Source of the DNA: Mytilisepta virgata
Taxonomy: Eukaryota; Mollusca; Bivalvia; Mytilida; Mytilidae
Length of the DNA: 64,000 nucleotides
Assembly (NCBI GenBank): GCA_028015205.1
Contig: CM051511.1
Coordinates: 5,704,001-5,768,000 of the forward strand
Reading direction: 5' to 3'
The notes beneath the pieces were generated by a model. The model searched no databases. It saw nothing but the letters and a program-made list of their open reading frames with translations, and was not told the DNA's origin. Below are positions 47,705-59,349 of the stretch, in pieces. How positions within the stretch are numbered: the stretch's first letter is position 1; every line of letters begins with the position of its first letter. A program made the translations under genes and the position numbers.

Positions 47705-49752
47705 CTAGCGACTCCCAGAAGCCTGTGTCACTCACATTAAATCATTTGCAGACTTAAAGCAATATAAATCACTTGACTATGTTTATCTTGACTGGCAGTC
47801 TGGAGGATAAAAGTTCTGATTGGCACACTGGTTCCAAATTGATCACTGGTTTCAAACAAGAAGAGCTTTTAAATGAATTTTCCCACAGGGTGTTAGTTAA
47901 CCACCTTGAATGGTCCAGGCCAACAAATAATATTCTGATAAAAAGACCTTCTAAGGACCATTTCTGCCAAATTGGTTTCCACTTGGCTCACTGGTTTAGG
48001 AAAAAAGGCTTATAAGTGAATTTTACCATAGAGTTAAACTAAGTTGGCCATCTTGGACGGCAGACAGGGTCATCGCATACAATTCTGTGAAAGGATCAAC
48101 TGAGGACCATTGCTACTAAGATTGGTTCCAATTTGCATACTGATTTCAGACAATATTTTTTTGTCAGTTTTCCCATATGTTTGGCTCTTGCGCCATGTTG
48201 GATGGAAGTGTGGGTCATCGGTTACAGCTCTAACTAAAGGCTCCCAGGAGCCTGATCGCTCACCTGGACTATGTCCATCTTGACTGGCAGCCTGGAACTT
48301 TGCTGTCAAGTTTCAATTTCAAACAAGACCTTTCAGTGATTTTTCCAGTTAGGTCCTATGTTAAACACTGTTCGGTCTTGTAGCCATCTTGGATGACGGG
48401 TTGGGTCGTAGGATATAACTCTGTAAGAGAACCAATTAAGGACCATTGCTGCCAAATTTTTTTCCCAAATGGCCCAGTGGTTTTAGACAAGAAGATCTTT
48501 AAGTAAATTTCCCATAGGGTACTATGTTTAACAATGTTCAGCTGTGATGGCTATTTTTTATGGTAGGCAGGGCCATCGGATACAATTCTGGAAGAGGACC
48601 ACCAAAGGACCATTGCTGAGTTTTGTTCCAATTGGCTCAGTGGTTTCAGATATTAAGAAGATGTTAATTTCCCATAGGGTTCTATGTTAAACTATGTTCG
48701 GCTCTGGGGTCCGTCTTGGATTATAGGTGGGGAAATTGGATATAATTCTGAAAGAGGACCACCTAAGGACCATTACTGCCAGGTTTTCTTCCAATTGGAC
48801 CAGTGGTATCAGACAGGAAGGTCTTTAATTAAATTCTCCATATGGTCCTATATTATACTATGTTTCAGACAAGAAGATCTTTAAGTAAATTTCTCATAGG
48901 GTCTTATGTTAAACTATGCTCAGTCCTGGCGGCCATCTTGGATGATGCCGGGTTATCAGATATAATTCTGAAAAGGGATCATTTAAGGACCATTCTTGCC
49001 AAGTTTTGTTCCGATTGTTCTAGTGGTTTCAGACAAGAAAATCTTTAATTAAATTCTCCATAGGGTCCTGTGTTAAACTATGTTTGGCTCTGGTGGCCAT
49101 CTTGGATGACGGGCCCTCATCGGATATAATTCTGAAAGAGGACCACCTAAGGACCATTGCTGCTAAATTTTAGTCCAATTGGCCAAGTGGTTTCAAGCCG
49201 GAGTCAAGAACATCTTTAAGTAAATTTCCAATAGGGTCCTGTGTTAAATTGTGGCCATCTTGGATGACAGGCGAGGTCATTGGACATTTTTCTGAAAGAG
49301 GACCACCTAAGGACCATTATTGCTAAGTTTTGTTCCAATTGGCCAAGTGGTTTCAGTCAAGAAGGTCTTTAAGTAAATTTCCCATAGTGTCCTAAGTTAA
49401 ACTATGTTCGGTTCTGGCGGCAAGCTAGGATGAGGGGCCGGATCATCGGATATGATTCTGAGAGAGAACTACCTAAGGACCATTGCTGCTAAGTTTTGTT
49501 CCAATTGGCTCTGTGGTTTCAGAGAAGATCTTTAACGGAAATTTTACGACGACGATGACGACGGACGCCAAGTGATGGCAATTGCTCACATGGCCCTTTG
49601 GGCCAAGTGAGGTAATAAAGATCATCTAAGGACCATTGTTGCCAATTTGATCCAATTGGCTTACTGATTTCAAGTTTAAAATAAAGACAGATGGACGACA
49701 GACCCCAATTGATGGCAATAGCTCACATGGGCCTTTGCACAGGGGAGCTAAA
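47705..49752 (+). mobile_element. Tandem-core element, copy 4 (outer, interrupted)
   Basis: The left end (ACTCCCAGAAGCCTGTGTCACTC-type) is at about 47,708, and a right end (AGCTCACATGGGCCTTTGCA then CAGGGGAGCT) is at about 49,720-49,752. Its core is of the same type as copy 2. The repeat unit is broken at about 48,236 and resumes at about 49,613 in register, because copy 5 is inserted there. Confidence 0.65.
48236..49612 (+). mobile_element. Tandem-core element, copy 5 (nested inside copy 4)
   Basis: It starts GGCTCCCAGGAGCCTGATCG then CTCACCTGG at 48,238 and ends GGGCCAAGTGAGGTAATAA at about 49,610. The core unit is again about 166 bp, with markers AGGACCACCTAAGGACCATT and CCCATAGGGTCCTATGTTAA. 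A GACGACGATGACGACGG stretch precedes the right end. Confidence 0.75.
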
Positions 49753-49754
49753 AA

Positions 49755-51480
49755 TGAATGATTTAACAGTCTTAAATAATTGAAATCGTCTTTTTATAAT
49801 TCATTAGCGTGTAAACAAATTTAAAAAGCACTCATGGATGACCGAAACACATTTAAAGCATGAAGCCAGTCGGTCAACGCCTGTACATCCCTATGAACCT
49901 ACTAAAAGAAGCAATCCCGTCTTATAATATTACATCTGAAAAATAGGAAGATTTTGGCCACAATTGAAATTTACTACTTTTGGTACAACATTTTATCCCT
50001 GGGCTCCTATTTTCAAAATCAAAATCCTAAAACTTTATTTCACCTGTAAATATATATGAAAATACTGTGCAAAGTTAAATGCAGAAAAGTCTAGGTCACA
50101 AGCTTGAATGCACATTTTATATAAATTCGACTACCTGCGAACACTAATGTTTGCAATTGATCTACAGATGGTATGCAATCATTATAAAAGAATTAACGCC
50201 CCTAATCGCAACAACATAAAATACATGTAAGAAGTTGACACGCCCGAATGGAAAATCTTACCGTGTCAAGTACGAACAGTTAAAGTTATAGTAGCTACGA
50301 TTTAAAAAAAATTAAATGTTTCATAGAAAATAATAAAACAATCCTTCAAAATGGTCTAGAGAAATTTTTTGTGTAAACAAATCACCGATGGACTAACATT
50401 AAACAAACCCTGACAAAAAATCAATCTAATTCCCGCCCCCATTCATATGACCTCAACATGACCTCTTACAGTGGAAATCGTGTGTTTGCGTAGAGCAAAA
50501 GTTGCTGAAGAAAATGTCTACACAAAGTAAATAGTAGTAGTCGACCAAGATCATTTACTGTTTCTGCTAAAAAAAGAAATTGCAAAGTGGTTTTTGCAAC
50601 GACTAGGAAAGCGTATGATATTTGCCAGGTGTCAAATTGGCAAGAAGAGGCTGGGAATGAAATACATTATCATAAACTTCATCGATTGAATCATCACGTG
50701 TTTTGATATTTACGATTTCCCAAAATAGCTCCTCAATGTTATTGTTTTACAGTAACTAAAGCTTTTTACGCAAATTTTCTCAACAAAAATGTGTGAAGAT
50801 TGTAATTAAAATGAATAAAATAAATTTGAAATGCATTACAATGTTTATGTTCTCACTTCTTGGAATTAGATAATTTTAGGCAACAAATATGAAGCTCGGT
50901 CATTTCCGTTAGACTTACCGATTGCATAAATAATCAGCCTCACTGCTAAAGACGATGCGAAATGTTCTTGGAAATTAGTGTAATTACACGGAAGAGGGGG
51001 AGGGGTAACACTCTGGATTGTTGACGTGGATGTGCGGAAATGGCCTAAGAAAAGGTACCCGGGCAAATAGTAGAATACATGTTAATAATATACAAAAAAA
51101 AATTATTTAGATGAAAATACCTATACCCGCAAAACAGCCATATCGGCAAAGCACACCCGGACTTATACTGACAAACATCTGAGGAATTGAATAGCACCGA
51201 TTTACAACCCGAATATATATTATTATTAGTTTTTCAAAACACGTACACCCCGAATTAATACCAAAAATCATGAAAAACCCCACTCCCGGGTTATTACATT
51301 AATTGAAAACCATAGACCTATAAATATACCTGAATTAATGTCTTTGGGTTTCAAAATAACAGTTTTCCGAGATACTTTGAAATCACAATTTTCATAATAT
51401 TGTATTTTGAACAACCTTCCAATCCACAATGCATTAAATTACATACGGCATGATTAACTCGATCGTAACTAAATCTTAAA
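49755..51480. other. AT-rich stretch without a recognised gene; may hold 5' exons of the large gene
   Basis: No long conserved frame is visible. A strong minus-strand donor (GTAAGT) occurs at 50,913-50,918 after ATGCAATCG, but the frame gives no signal peptide. The stretch around 51,060-51,310 contains CCCGGG and ACCCG phrases resembling the decayed repeat at 57-59 kb. Confidence 0.35.
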
Positions 51481-52154
51481 TAAAATGAACATACCTCTCA
51501 ACTTAAATGGAGTTCTGTGTAATCTTTCGTCAATTAATTATAGTTTTTCTAGCGATCAGACACGGTTCAATGTAATAACGTGACCATGACTAATTCAAAC
51601 CATATGATTGGTTATCGTTGACCACACCCATTATGTCCATCAATTCATCATACACGTGCATATATTTGAGCGGTTTAACCCCGTTACTTATGAATAAAAG
51701 AGAATTATCAAACTTCTAATTGATCAAATGGAAAGTAAGCATTAACACGATGATATGAGGCGTATGTACCAAAGTTTATTGTTCCCCTCGTCACCATGCA
51801 GCTGTTTTCCTTTGAGAATAATAAATTTGTTACTATCCTCCTAACCATTTTACAGTTATATATACTTTCATATTTCGTCCTGAAATAAACTTTTTAGTGC
51901 ACAAATATGGCATCGTATATGTCGTCGAACGATATATTACAGGGTATATCCACTTTTATGCCGTGTGTACATATTTTTACGTAAACGTGAATTGAGTATG
52001 CTTTGAAGACAAAAAGTATCTTTTCCACAGGAAAAAGTTTTGTACAATAACAATCTTGTACTGCACTGTAATACATATTTACATAGGCCGCGCCATGTTG
52101 ATTTTTGAATGACGCGACGGTTGCCGATAAGTCTGTGAAACATGCGTTTTATTA

Positions 52155-52510
52155 ATTATACCCCCGCAAACGAAGTTTGGAAGTATATAGGTTTCAGTCT
52201 GTCCGTCCGTCCGTCCGTCCGTCTTTCCGAAATAACGTTGTCCGCAACTCCTCCTACATTTCTTGCATGATTCTCATGAAACTTTATGGAGTGTTAGATA
52301 TGGAGATGTGCACATTGTCAGGAATTTCTGTTTGGACAAGAAATGTAAAAGATATGGCTGTTTGGACTTAGGCAATTTTTAACAAAACTTCTTTATATGT
52401 GTTGTCCGCAACTCCTCCTATATTACATGTATTTGCATGATTCACATGAAACTTTATGGAGTGTTAGATCACATTATAGAGATATACATAATGTCAGGAT
52501 TTTCTGTTTG
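52155..52510 (-). mobile_element. Dispersed repeat with (GTCC)n and two internal units, reverse orientation
   Basis: It starts TATACCCCCGCAAACGAAGT then TTGGAAGTATATAGG, followed by (GTCC)n at 52,200-52,222. Two units then share CGCAACTCCTCCTA, GCATGATTC(T/A)CATGAAACT and TTATGGAGTGTTAGAT. The open frames here are repeat-derived. Confidence 0.7.
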
Positions 52511-52584
52511 GGCGGGTACTTTGAAAAATATGATGATTTGAACTTTGAACTTTGTGTAGGCTTCAAAACAGACATGTTGCTGAA

Positions 52585-52615
52585 GGGGGTGGGGGGGGGG
52601 GGGGGGGGGGGGGGG
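52585..52615 (+). repeat. Poly-G run of about 30 bases
   Basis: An almost pure G tract with one T (52590). It can form a G-quadruplex or be a site of length error in assembly. Confidence 0.9.
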
Positions 52616-52619
52616 TATT

Positions 52620-55600
52620 AGTCCCTTTCAGGACAGTTCCAGTTTTTCTTGAGTAAATGATTATTTATATAATTTGGCAGTGTAAATTGATTTAAGCAAT
52701 AGTTAAATTCCAAATAAGATCTTAAAAGGAAGCCCCATATTATTCGTAGGAGAAATGAAATATGTATTGCAAATCAATATCGGATACATAGGACAACTCA
52801 AAAGAGCAAAGGGCTAGGTCTTTATATTCTTATTTTATGAAATAATCGAATATGAAGTCCCATTCCAGGTGTAAATTACTTCAACTCCGTAGCTGGCGCA
52901 GGTAAAAAGTTTCGAAAATTAAGACGTGACACATTTTTGGCCCCTTTAAATCTCTAAAAGATAGAGGTATTTAAGAGACAGTCAAAATGTGGATCTAAAT
53001 GACGTTTATTCCATTTCAATCAAGAAACACTGAAAACCAAAAGTCAGTTGAAAATTTTAAAATGTACACCAAAATTATATAAAAAAACTTTATCCCCCCT
53101 CCCAAAAAAAAAAAAAAAAGCGGGAGAGTCCAGATTTACTTAAATCATATATGGAGATCATTGTGGTAAAATATTATAAGGATTTGTTTAATACATGTAG
53201 AACAAGAGTAAATGAGCGGAAAATTAACTGTCTACGGAAGCCGACACCGACGACAACGGCACTACCATACCATAATACGTTAGTGCATGGACATTACATG
53301 CACATTGTCCACAGATGGAATGATATGCGCATTTCTCTTTTCGATTTTTTGTTATTTTTTGTTTATCATACTGACGTAGTATATCTGTAAATATAAATAA
53401 TTACTTATTAAGCTGTAGCCTCTACGACTTACGGCTCGGGATATTTTGGCCTATCGCAACTGGTCATGTATTTAAGCAACTCATCTTAAAACACATAGAA
53501 ACAGTTATTAATAAAATAAGGAAATATTATATTTGGCCACTGTAACTGAGTTTCTGTGGAATGAAAAACTAACAACAAATAGTCAAATAGTTTATTTGAG
53601 AATAAATAAATACCAGAATTTTTATTTTATGTATAAGCTAGACATAAATTAAAATGTGCCAAAATACTCAAATAAAACCCTCTCCTTTATAAATTCGATC
53701 AAATTATAATTTTTTTTTCTGATGTGATATGAAAACGAATAGATATGGGGTTTGTGTCAGCATCCCATGCCTAATTTAATGTCTTTAACACTCCAAAGAG
53801 GCAACATAACAGCAACTACTGGTGTTTCGTGTGTGATTCTTTATTGTCTTGCAATGGGAAATACAGGGCGACTTTCTCCCCAGGCCAAAATTACTGTAAC
53901 AAACTAATAATACAGCCGTTGTTGATATTATCCGAGTCATTGTGTACAATCGGTAAAGTAAGAAAGACGCAATAATAGTGGACTACTTTTACAACTAACT
54001 ACGAAACATTCGGATCTATGAGGGTTTCTCTTAACAAGGCATTGTAAACATTCATGATACATAATTTCCGAGATATTGAAAGTCTGCTTGAATAAAAAAT
54101 CCGATGCGGGACATTTTAGCTCATTGATAAGACCATTTATCGGAAAAAATTGACCTTTAGCGGTAATTTTGCGGAATTTAAAATACTATGTGGACATTTT
54201 ATTGGGAGAGTTTGGTAATGGTCTGGGTCTTTCAGCTGTAAAAATGTTCAATTTTTTTATTTAGTCTGTATGTTGGTCATTAGGAGCACCCTGTGTGTTT
54301 CTAACTGTGTCTTGGGCAAAGCTGGATATGTGTTTGCTCTTTTAATTCTACACAGAGCCTTTTGAACATTTTTCAGATCGGTTGGTTGCAGCGCCTCCTC
54401 TTACTGATCTTGTAATGCGCGTCAAATGATTTTGGAGGGTTTTTGGGTAATAGTCATTAATCTTCTCACTATTGACAATATTTTTGCTTACTATACATTG
54501 TATGTAACAAAATAATAAAAATTGGCTGTAAAATGTTCCGCTAAAATGTCCTGCGTCCAAAAAAATCGAACCCAGCATCAAGCGCTCAAGAAAATATAAT
54601 GGGAAATGATTTTCTTCGACCTCGTTCAAATTGGTAAAAATTTTCACTACAAACATATCAAATGTTCACGACTTTGTTTTAGTTAATATAATTTAGTAAA
54701 AACTATGCAGCTCGCATGAAGTCTGATATGTTGAACTATTTATTTCTTCCTGTTACATATATTAACACACATTTGAAGATTAAATATGAAAATGAAAAAA
54801 TATGGAGTTCTGAACTAATTTTCAATCTCTTTCATATTTTTTTTTAAAAATTACTTTGCATATTGTAGACATTTGACAATAACCAAGTTACCGTGATTAG
54901 GAACATAATGTGATTTGATAACTATCAATAATGAAGTGTGACTAAAGATTTGTATTTATCTCAGTTTTATATGCGTTTAGCAATAGAATAATTACAATAT
55001 AAGGATTTTTATTGTTTAACATCTTCCAGCTACTTCACAACTTGAAACTACTGTAAATAGGATAATAACGATCGTCACCATAGCAGCATGGGTCAACCGG
55101 GAATGTGAACCATGACATTATTTTAATTCCCAATCTGACACATGAAACATTGCACGACGTGGTTATAATTTGACACGCATATAAATTCCTTCGACAGGTC
55201 AGTGGTCAAGTGGTCATGAATAAGTTATAAATATATCTTTACAACAATGTAGTTTCTTTAAAGGCATCGTTCAGAAAGTTGAACTAAATATTCTCGATGT
55301 GAAAAAGTCTAATTCCTATCAATATATATATTGTTGTAAATGTAATGTTTTTTTTTTTTTTTTTGCATTGAATTCGGCATTTAAAATTTAAAATGAGATA
55401 TTTTAAAGCAAAATTACCTAATAGCTCATAAAGTGCATTAATTTATTTTCCTTTTATCTTTACAACTTGTTCACTTCAGTTCCTATATGTATATTTTTTT
55501 TTTAAATCACACGGAACGAAAATACTAGTTAATACAGTATATACTTTTGACGATAAAAAACTCGAAATACCATCCAATGCCCTCAATTTGGGGTGAAAGT

Positions 55601-56160
55601 AGAAGGAGACGAAACTTTCATAGATAGGCTCATAACCTTATCGTTTTTTTTCCTAATTATTCTCATAGTTATTTTTTTAGTATTTGTTTGCTACATTACT
55701 GTGATACTGTTCTCTCGAAATCTCCGTTTTAATGAGATTCCTTACTTTCTCTTCTCTTCTCCTTTGAATCTATTCTTTTGCCGATATTGGTATTCATTAT
55801 AAAAAAAAATATTTATGTGTATTCAACTCTTCCTGTGTATCTATTCACTCGGACCTTAGAAACCGTAGTTTGGAGAACGTTTATAGACAAACTAAAATGT
55901 GTGTCAATGAAATTGAATTATAATATACCGAGTCACACCATGTAAATTCTATTACATTTACGTATGGTACGAAGAGTGATATAGAATCCTTTGATGAACA
56001 TTAAAAACAAAACCCGACCTGCTGAGTTTTGAAGAAACATCTTTCACGTTTAATTCATATTGATTATTTGCTTAGAACCACTTTTTTCCCAAATCAATTA
56101 AATAGAAATTGAAACTAAATAAATAAAAAATATAACTATGGAAATTACTAAATAAAAATC
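52620..56160. other. Intergenic AT-rich region, nothing recognised
   Basis: Short open frames on both strands (for example 54348-54656 minus and 55593-55802 plus) have low-complexity translations and no domain signatures. I see no convincing splice-linked exons, RNA genes or repeats beyond poly-A/T runs. Confidence 0.4.
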
Positions 56161-56180
56161 TAATTAAAATAATACTGTAA

Positions 56181-56200
56181 GAGAGAGAGAGAGAGAGAGA
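56181..56200 (+). repeat. (GA)10 microsatellite
   Basis: A pure dinucleotide run in AT-rich intergenic DNA. Confidence 0.9.
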
Positions 56201-56660
56201 AATAATTTTTCCTCTTTTTTCTTATGCTCGGTAATTTCTCGATTACACCTAACGTTTCATATATATTATATTTCTTTATTTGAAATACATGTTTATACCC
56301 CTAGGGGTTGATAACAAACAAAATGAACATAATAAACAAAGTAGAATAAAGTCACATCAATATAGCATACACAAACTTGTACAAAATCTACGCAGTTGTA
56401 GAGTCCACTTTCCTAAGTTCGAGAGACTTTTTTATAAATGGAGCTGCAAACTGCATGAGATCATTATGAGAAAGTATTCTTTTTAGTTTCTCAGAAGTTG
56501 ATAAGTTTTTTATATCTGGTAATTTGGTTAAAACATTAAAGAATCCTTGTCTAAAAGTATCATATAATACGTAGGAGTAAATCCAAAGTCAAATCTGTTT
56601 TTTTTTTAATTTCTAGATTATTGTTGCATGCTAAGATTTTGTGTATGGTTTATTTGTTAT

Positions 56661-56692
56661 TTGTGTGTGTGTGTGGGGGGGGGGGGGGGGGG
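56661..56692 (+). repeat. (GT)n followed by a poly-G run
   Basis: A short TG repeat leads directly into about 18 G residues. It lies next to the SINE tail fragment. Confidence 0.85.
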
Positions 56693-56724
56693 TTGATAGG
56701 TGGATGTATAAATGTTTAATGTCT

Positions 56725-56860
56725 AGTGGTAGTTATTAAATGTACATATATATCAGGGCCAGAACATATTGATATGATATAAAGCCTGTTTTATACTAGA
56801 CCGACACACTGACTCAGATTTCTAACTTATTAGCTCATGAGGCAGCTAGCTATCCCCGTA
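56725..56860 (-). mobile_element. SINE fragment (tail half only)
   Basis: GTCTAGTGG, CAGGGCCAGAACATATTGAT, ATACTAGACCGACACACTGA and TAGCTCATGAGGCAGCTAG match the 31,160-31,290 part of the full SINE. The tRNA-like head is absent. Confidence 0.65.
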
Positions 56861-57639
56861 CTCCACACATTTTGTTTTCTATTTACCACTTCCACAATCA
56901 TGCTAATGTTCGAATACAGACCCCTAGTTTTGAAAATCAAAATTCAAAATCCTTGCTACGCATTTACATACATTGTGTGGCAATACTGTATAGAAATTAA
57001 ATGCAGAAAATGAAAAATGAAAGAGGAGTTTAGACCCCTACTTTAAATTCACAAAGCATTATTCCCAAATATTCTTCGAAAATACGCGGATATGAAAAAA
57101 AAATGAAATGTTAAGAAGTGCATGGTATGTGAGGTTTCATGTTTAAATAAACATAAAAAATTATGCATTAAACCAACGCCTACATGATGAAATGTGTTAA
57201 AACCTCGGGGGGTAACTCAATGATATTTTGATACGGGACGTGTGGCAAATTCGGGTCAAGATTTTACAAAACCGGCGGAGATTTCGAGTCGGGATTTGTT
57301 GACACTGTGGAGAATTCCAGTGTCACATACTAGAGTTTCACCCAACTCAGTCCCCCCCCCCCCCCGGAAAAATGGGTATATACTGAATACACCCCCGGCA
57401 AAATGGGTATATAATGAGTTTCCCCCCCGGATAAATTGGTATATACTGAGTTTTTCTCCCGGAATAACGAGTATATACTACTCCCACCCCCTTAAATTAA
57501 TGGTAGGATAATTTAGTATATACTAGATTCCCCCAGACCGAATCAATACTAGACTTTCCCCCCTGATTAAATTCGTACTATCTACTAAAAAAAACAATGC
57601 TATGATTTTTAACAAAATTGAATATTTGAGCATAGTTTA

Positions 57640-58142
57640 ACACAAAGGACAAGTTGGTCATGGTTTTATTTTTACATTGGACCACCATTTCCACATAGAG
57701 AACCAAGTGTTATTACTTTGGTGCCGATCTGAAATTCAAAATGTCTACCAGCCGATGTCAAAGTTTATATTGAAACCCTTTGGGAAATATTTTCGTCTTC
57801 CTTTTGAGAACCACTGAACAGAATTTGACCAATCTTGGCAGAGATCTTCTCTCATCCCTATGCAATCCTTCATAAGTGTTGTCACTTTAGTACCAATCAG
57901 AAATTCAAAATGGCGCCAGCCATGGTCAAAGTTTACATTGAAACCCAGTGGAAAAAGATATTTTTGTCTTCTTTTTGAGAACTACTTATCAGAATTTGAA
58001 CAAACTTTGTAGAGGTCTTTCGTATTAGGTCATTCATAAGTGTTGATACTTTTGTACCGATTTCAAAGTGGCCGAAAGTCCGAGGTCAAAATTTGCATAA
58101 AAGCGTCAGGTAAGCGATTCAGGCTCTTGGGAGCCTCAAGTT
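57640..58142 (-). mobile_element. Fragment of a tandem-core element, reverse orientation
   Basis: It ends with AGGCTCTTGGGAGCCTCAAG at about 58,120-58,140, the reverse complement of the left-end hairpin of the other copies. Inside are about two copies of a 160-180 bp unit (marker GAACCACTGAACAGAATTTG). It lies within the 57.2-59.3 kb composite repeat. Confidence 0.5.
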
Positions 58143-58444
58143 TTTCCATAGAAAAAAGAACCACAATCCCTCCTGTTAGTGGATTACCATCATGACATAG
58201 TAACTTGAACGAGAAGACCCTAATAGGTATCACGACCACAAAATTGGTTTTAGGAAGGCTTTTAATTAGGACCCCGCTGACTATCGGTGGAGGTCCTATT
58301 GAAATCAGCTTGTCCGTCCGTCACAATTAGTTTCCGTATCTCTTGGAGTTTAGTGATGAAACTTGGCATGATTTTTCTCCACTACTAGAGGTTGTGATGC
58401 GTACAAGGTTGAAAACCATACGTTGTAGGTCATGGTCAAAACTT

Positions 58445-58520
58445 AGTTACTGTTTTCTGCTCTTTGGTCGGGTTGTCTCTTTGACACATTCCCCATTCCC
58501 AGTCTCTATTCTATTAAACC
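58445..58520. repeat. Dispersed repeat (TTTTCTGCTCTTTGGTCGGG family), copy 2
   Basis: TTTTCTGCTCTTTGGTCGGG followed by TTGTCTCTTTGACACATTCC and CTCTATTCTATT matches the 42.7 kb copy with small differences. Confidence 0.55.
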
Positions 58521-59349
58521 GTGTCACCTACCAGATGCATGTATCCGTCCGTCATAAATAATTTCTGTTCCATAACTTGAAACTTTTCACGAATGGTAAA
58601 TGTAAAATCATGGTCAAAAACTAAAGTTGCTAAACTAAAACGGTCACACCACCCCCCCCCCCCCCCCACAGACACAGACCAGTAACGGCAGACATCATAT
58701 TACCAGGTTTAACTATACAAAGTTCTTAAAATTCTCTTTTTGTTCTTAGTCGTCTGATATTTCTTTATTGGATTTTTTTCTTCTTCAAATAACAGGTCAC
58801 ACATTCAGTGCTCAGTGGCCTCAGGCAATATTTTATTTGCTAAAATGTAGGATCAATCTGCTCAAATGTCGTTCACCGATATTATCACATGTACATTTTA
58901 TTTTTTAATGAGGAAAAATTAGTATGGGGAAAATGAGTAGTGTATACGCCTACCAGGTTTTCCGCGGGGGAGGGGGGATTGGGTATATACTCATTTTTGC
59001 CCGGGGCTAAATCTGAGTTTATACCCATTTTCCGTGTTGAAATTCTAGTATGGGGGAAATTTAGGATGTAACACCGGTCAGGATTTAAAAAATATCTGCA
59101 GATTTTTATAAGCACTGAGGAGAATTCAGGTTGACTTTACACAATGTTAAATGTATAAATATGTTTCATCATGAGAACTGCCTTTTTTATTTTTGTATAA
59201 TTTCGGGTGTGTAATTTTAGGTTTCTTGGATATTTTTGGGTCACAAATTCGATATAACGTGGATAATTTCGGGTATGGGTTTCGAGTTCATTGACACAGC
59301 CTCCGTCATAAAATGGTCAAGTTACCCCCGTCCCGCGAGGTTAAAGCAT

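Larger units (their letters stand above)
57195..59346. mobile_element. Composite repeat with inverted AACCTCG...GGGGTAACT ends
   Basis: The left end (TTAAAACCTCGGGGGGTAAC) is mirrored by the right end (AAGTTACCCCCGTCCCGCGA then GGTTAA). Inside each end are degenerate 35-45 bp units around GGGTATATACTGAGTTTCCC, reverse-complemented at 58,920-59,060. Between them lie a reversed tandem-core element fragment, a (GTCC)-containing segment near 58,290-58,330 and a second one near 58,540-58,560. The layout suggests an old inverted-repeat element that later received insertions. Confidence 0.45.

Noticed and set aside
50866..51066. Candidate first coding exon of the large gene before the donor at 50,913-50,918
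   Set aside because: The long frame ends in phase 1 and the short ATG frame encodes only three residues. Neither gives a signal peptide nor fits the phase-0 acceptor of exon 45363-45539 convincingly; kept only as a promoter-region hint.
54348..54656. A 102-codon minus-strand open frame as a gene
   Set aside because: No recognisable motif, no splice partners in phase, and a composition like the surrounding AT-rich DNA.
55593..55802. A 69-codon frame resembling a membrane protein
   Set aside because: Hydrophobicity comes from T-rich DNA; there is no supporting context.
57242..57511. An 89-codon Pro-rich open frame
   Set aside because: It is the translation of the degenerate GGGTATATACTGAGTTTCCC repeat with C runs.
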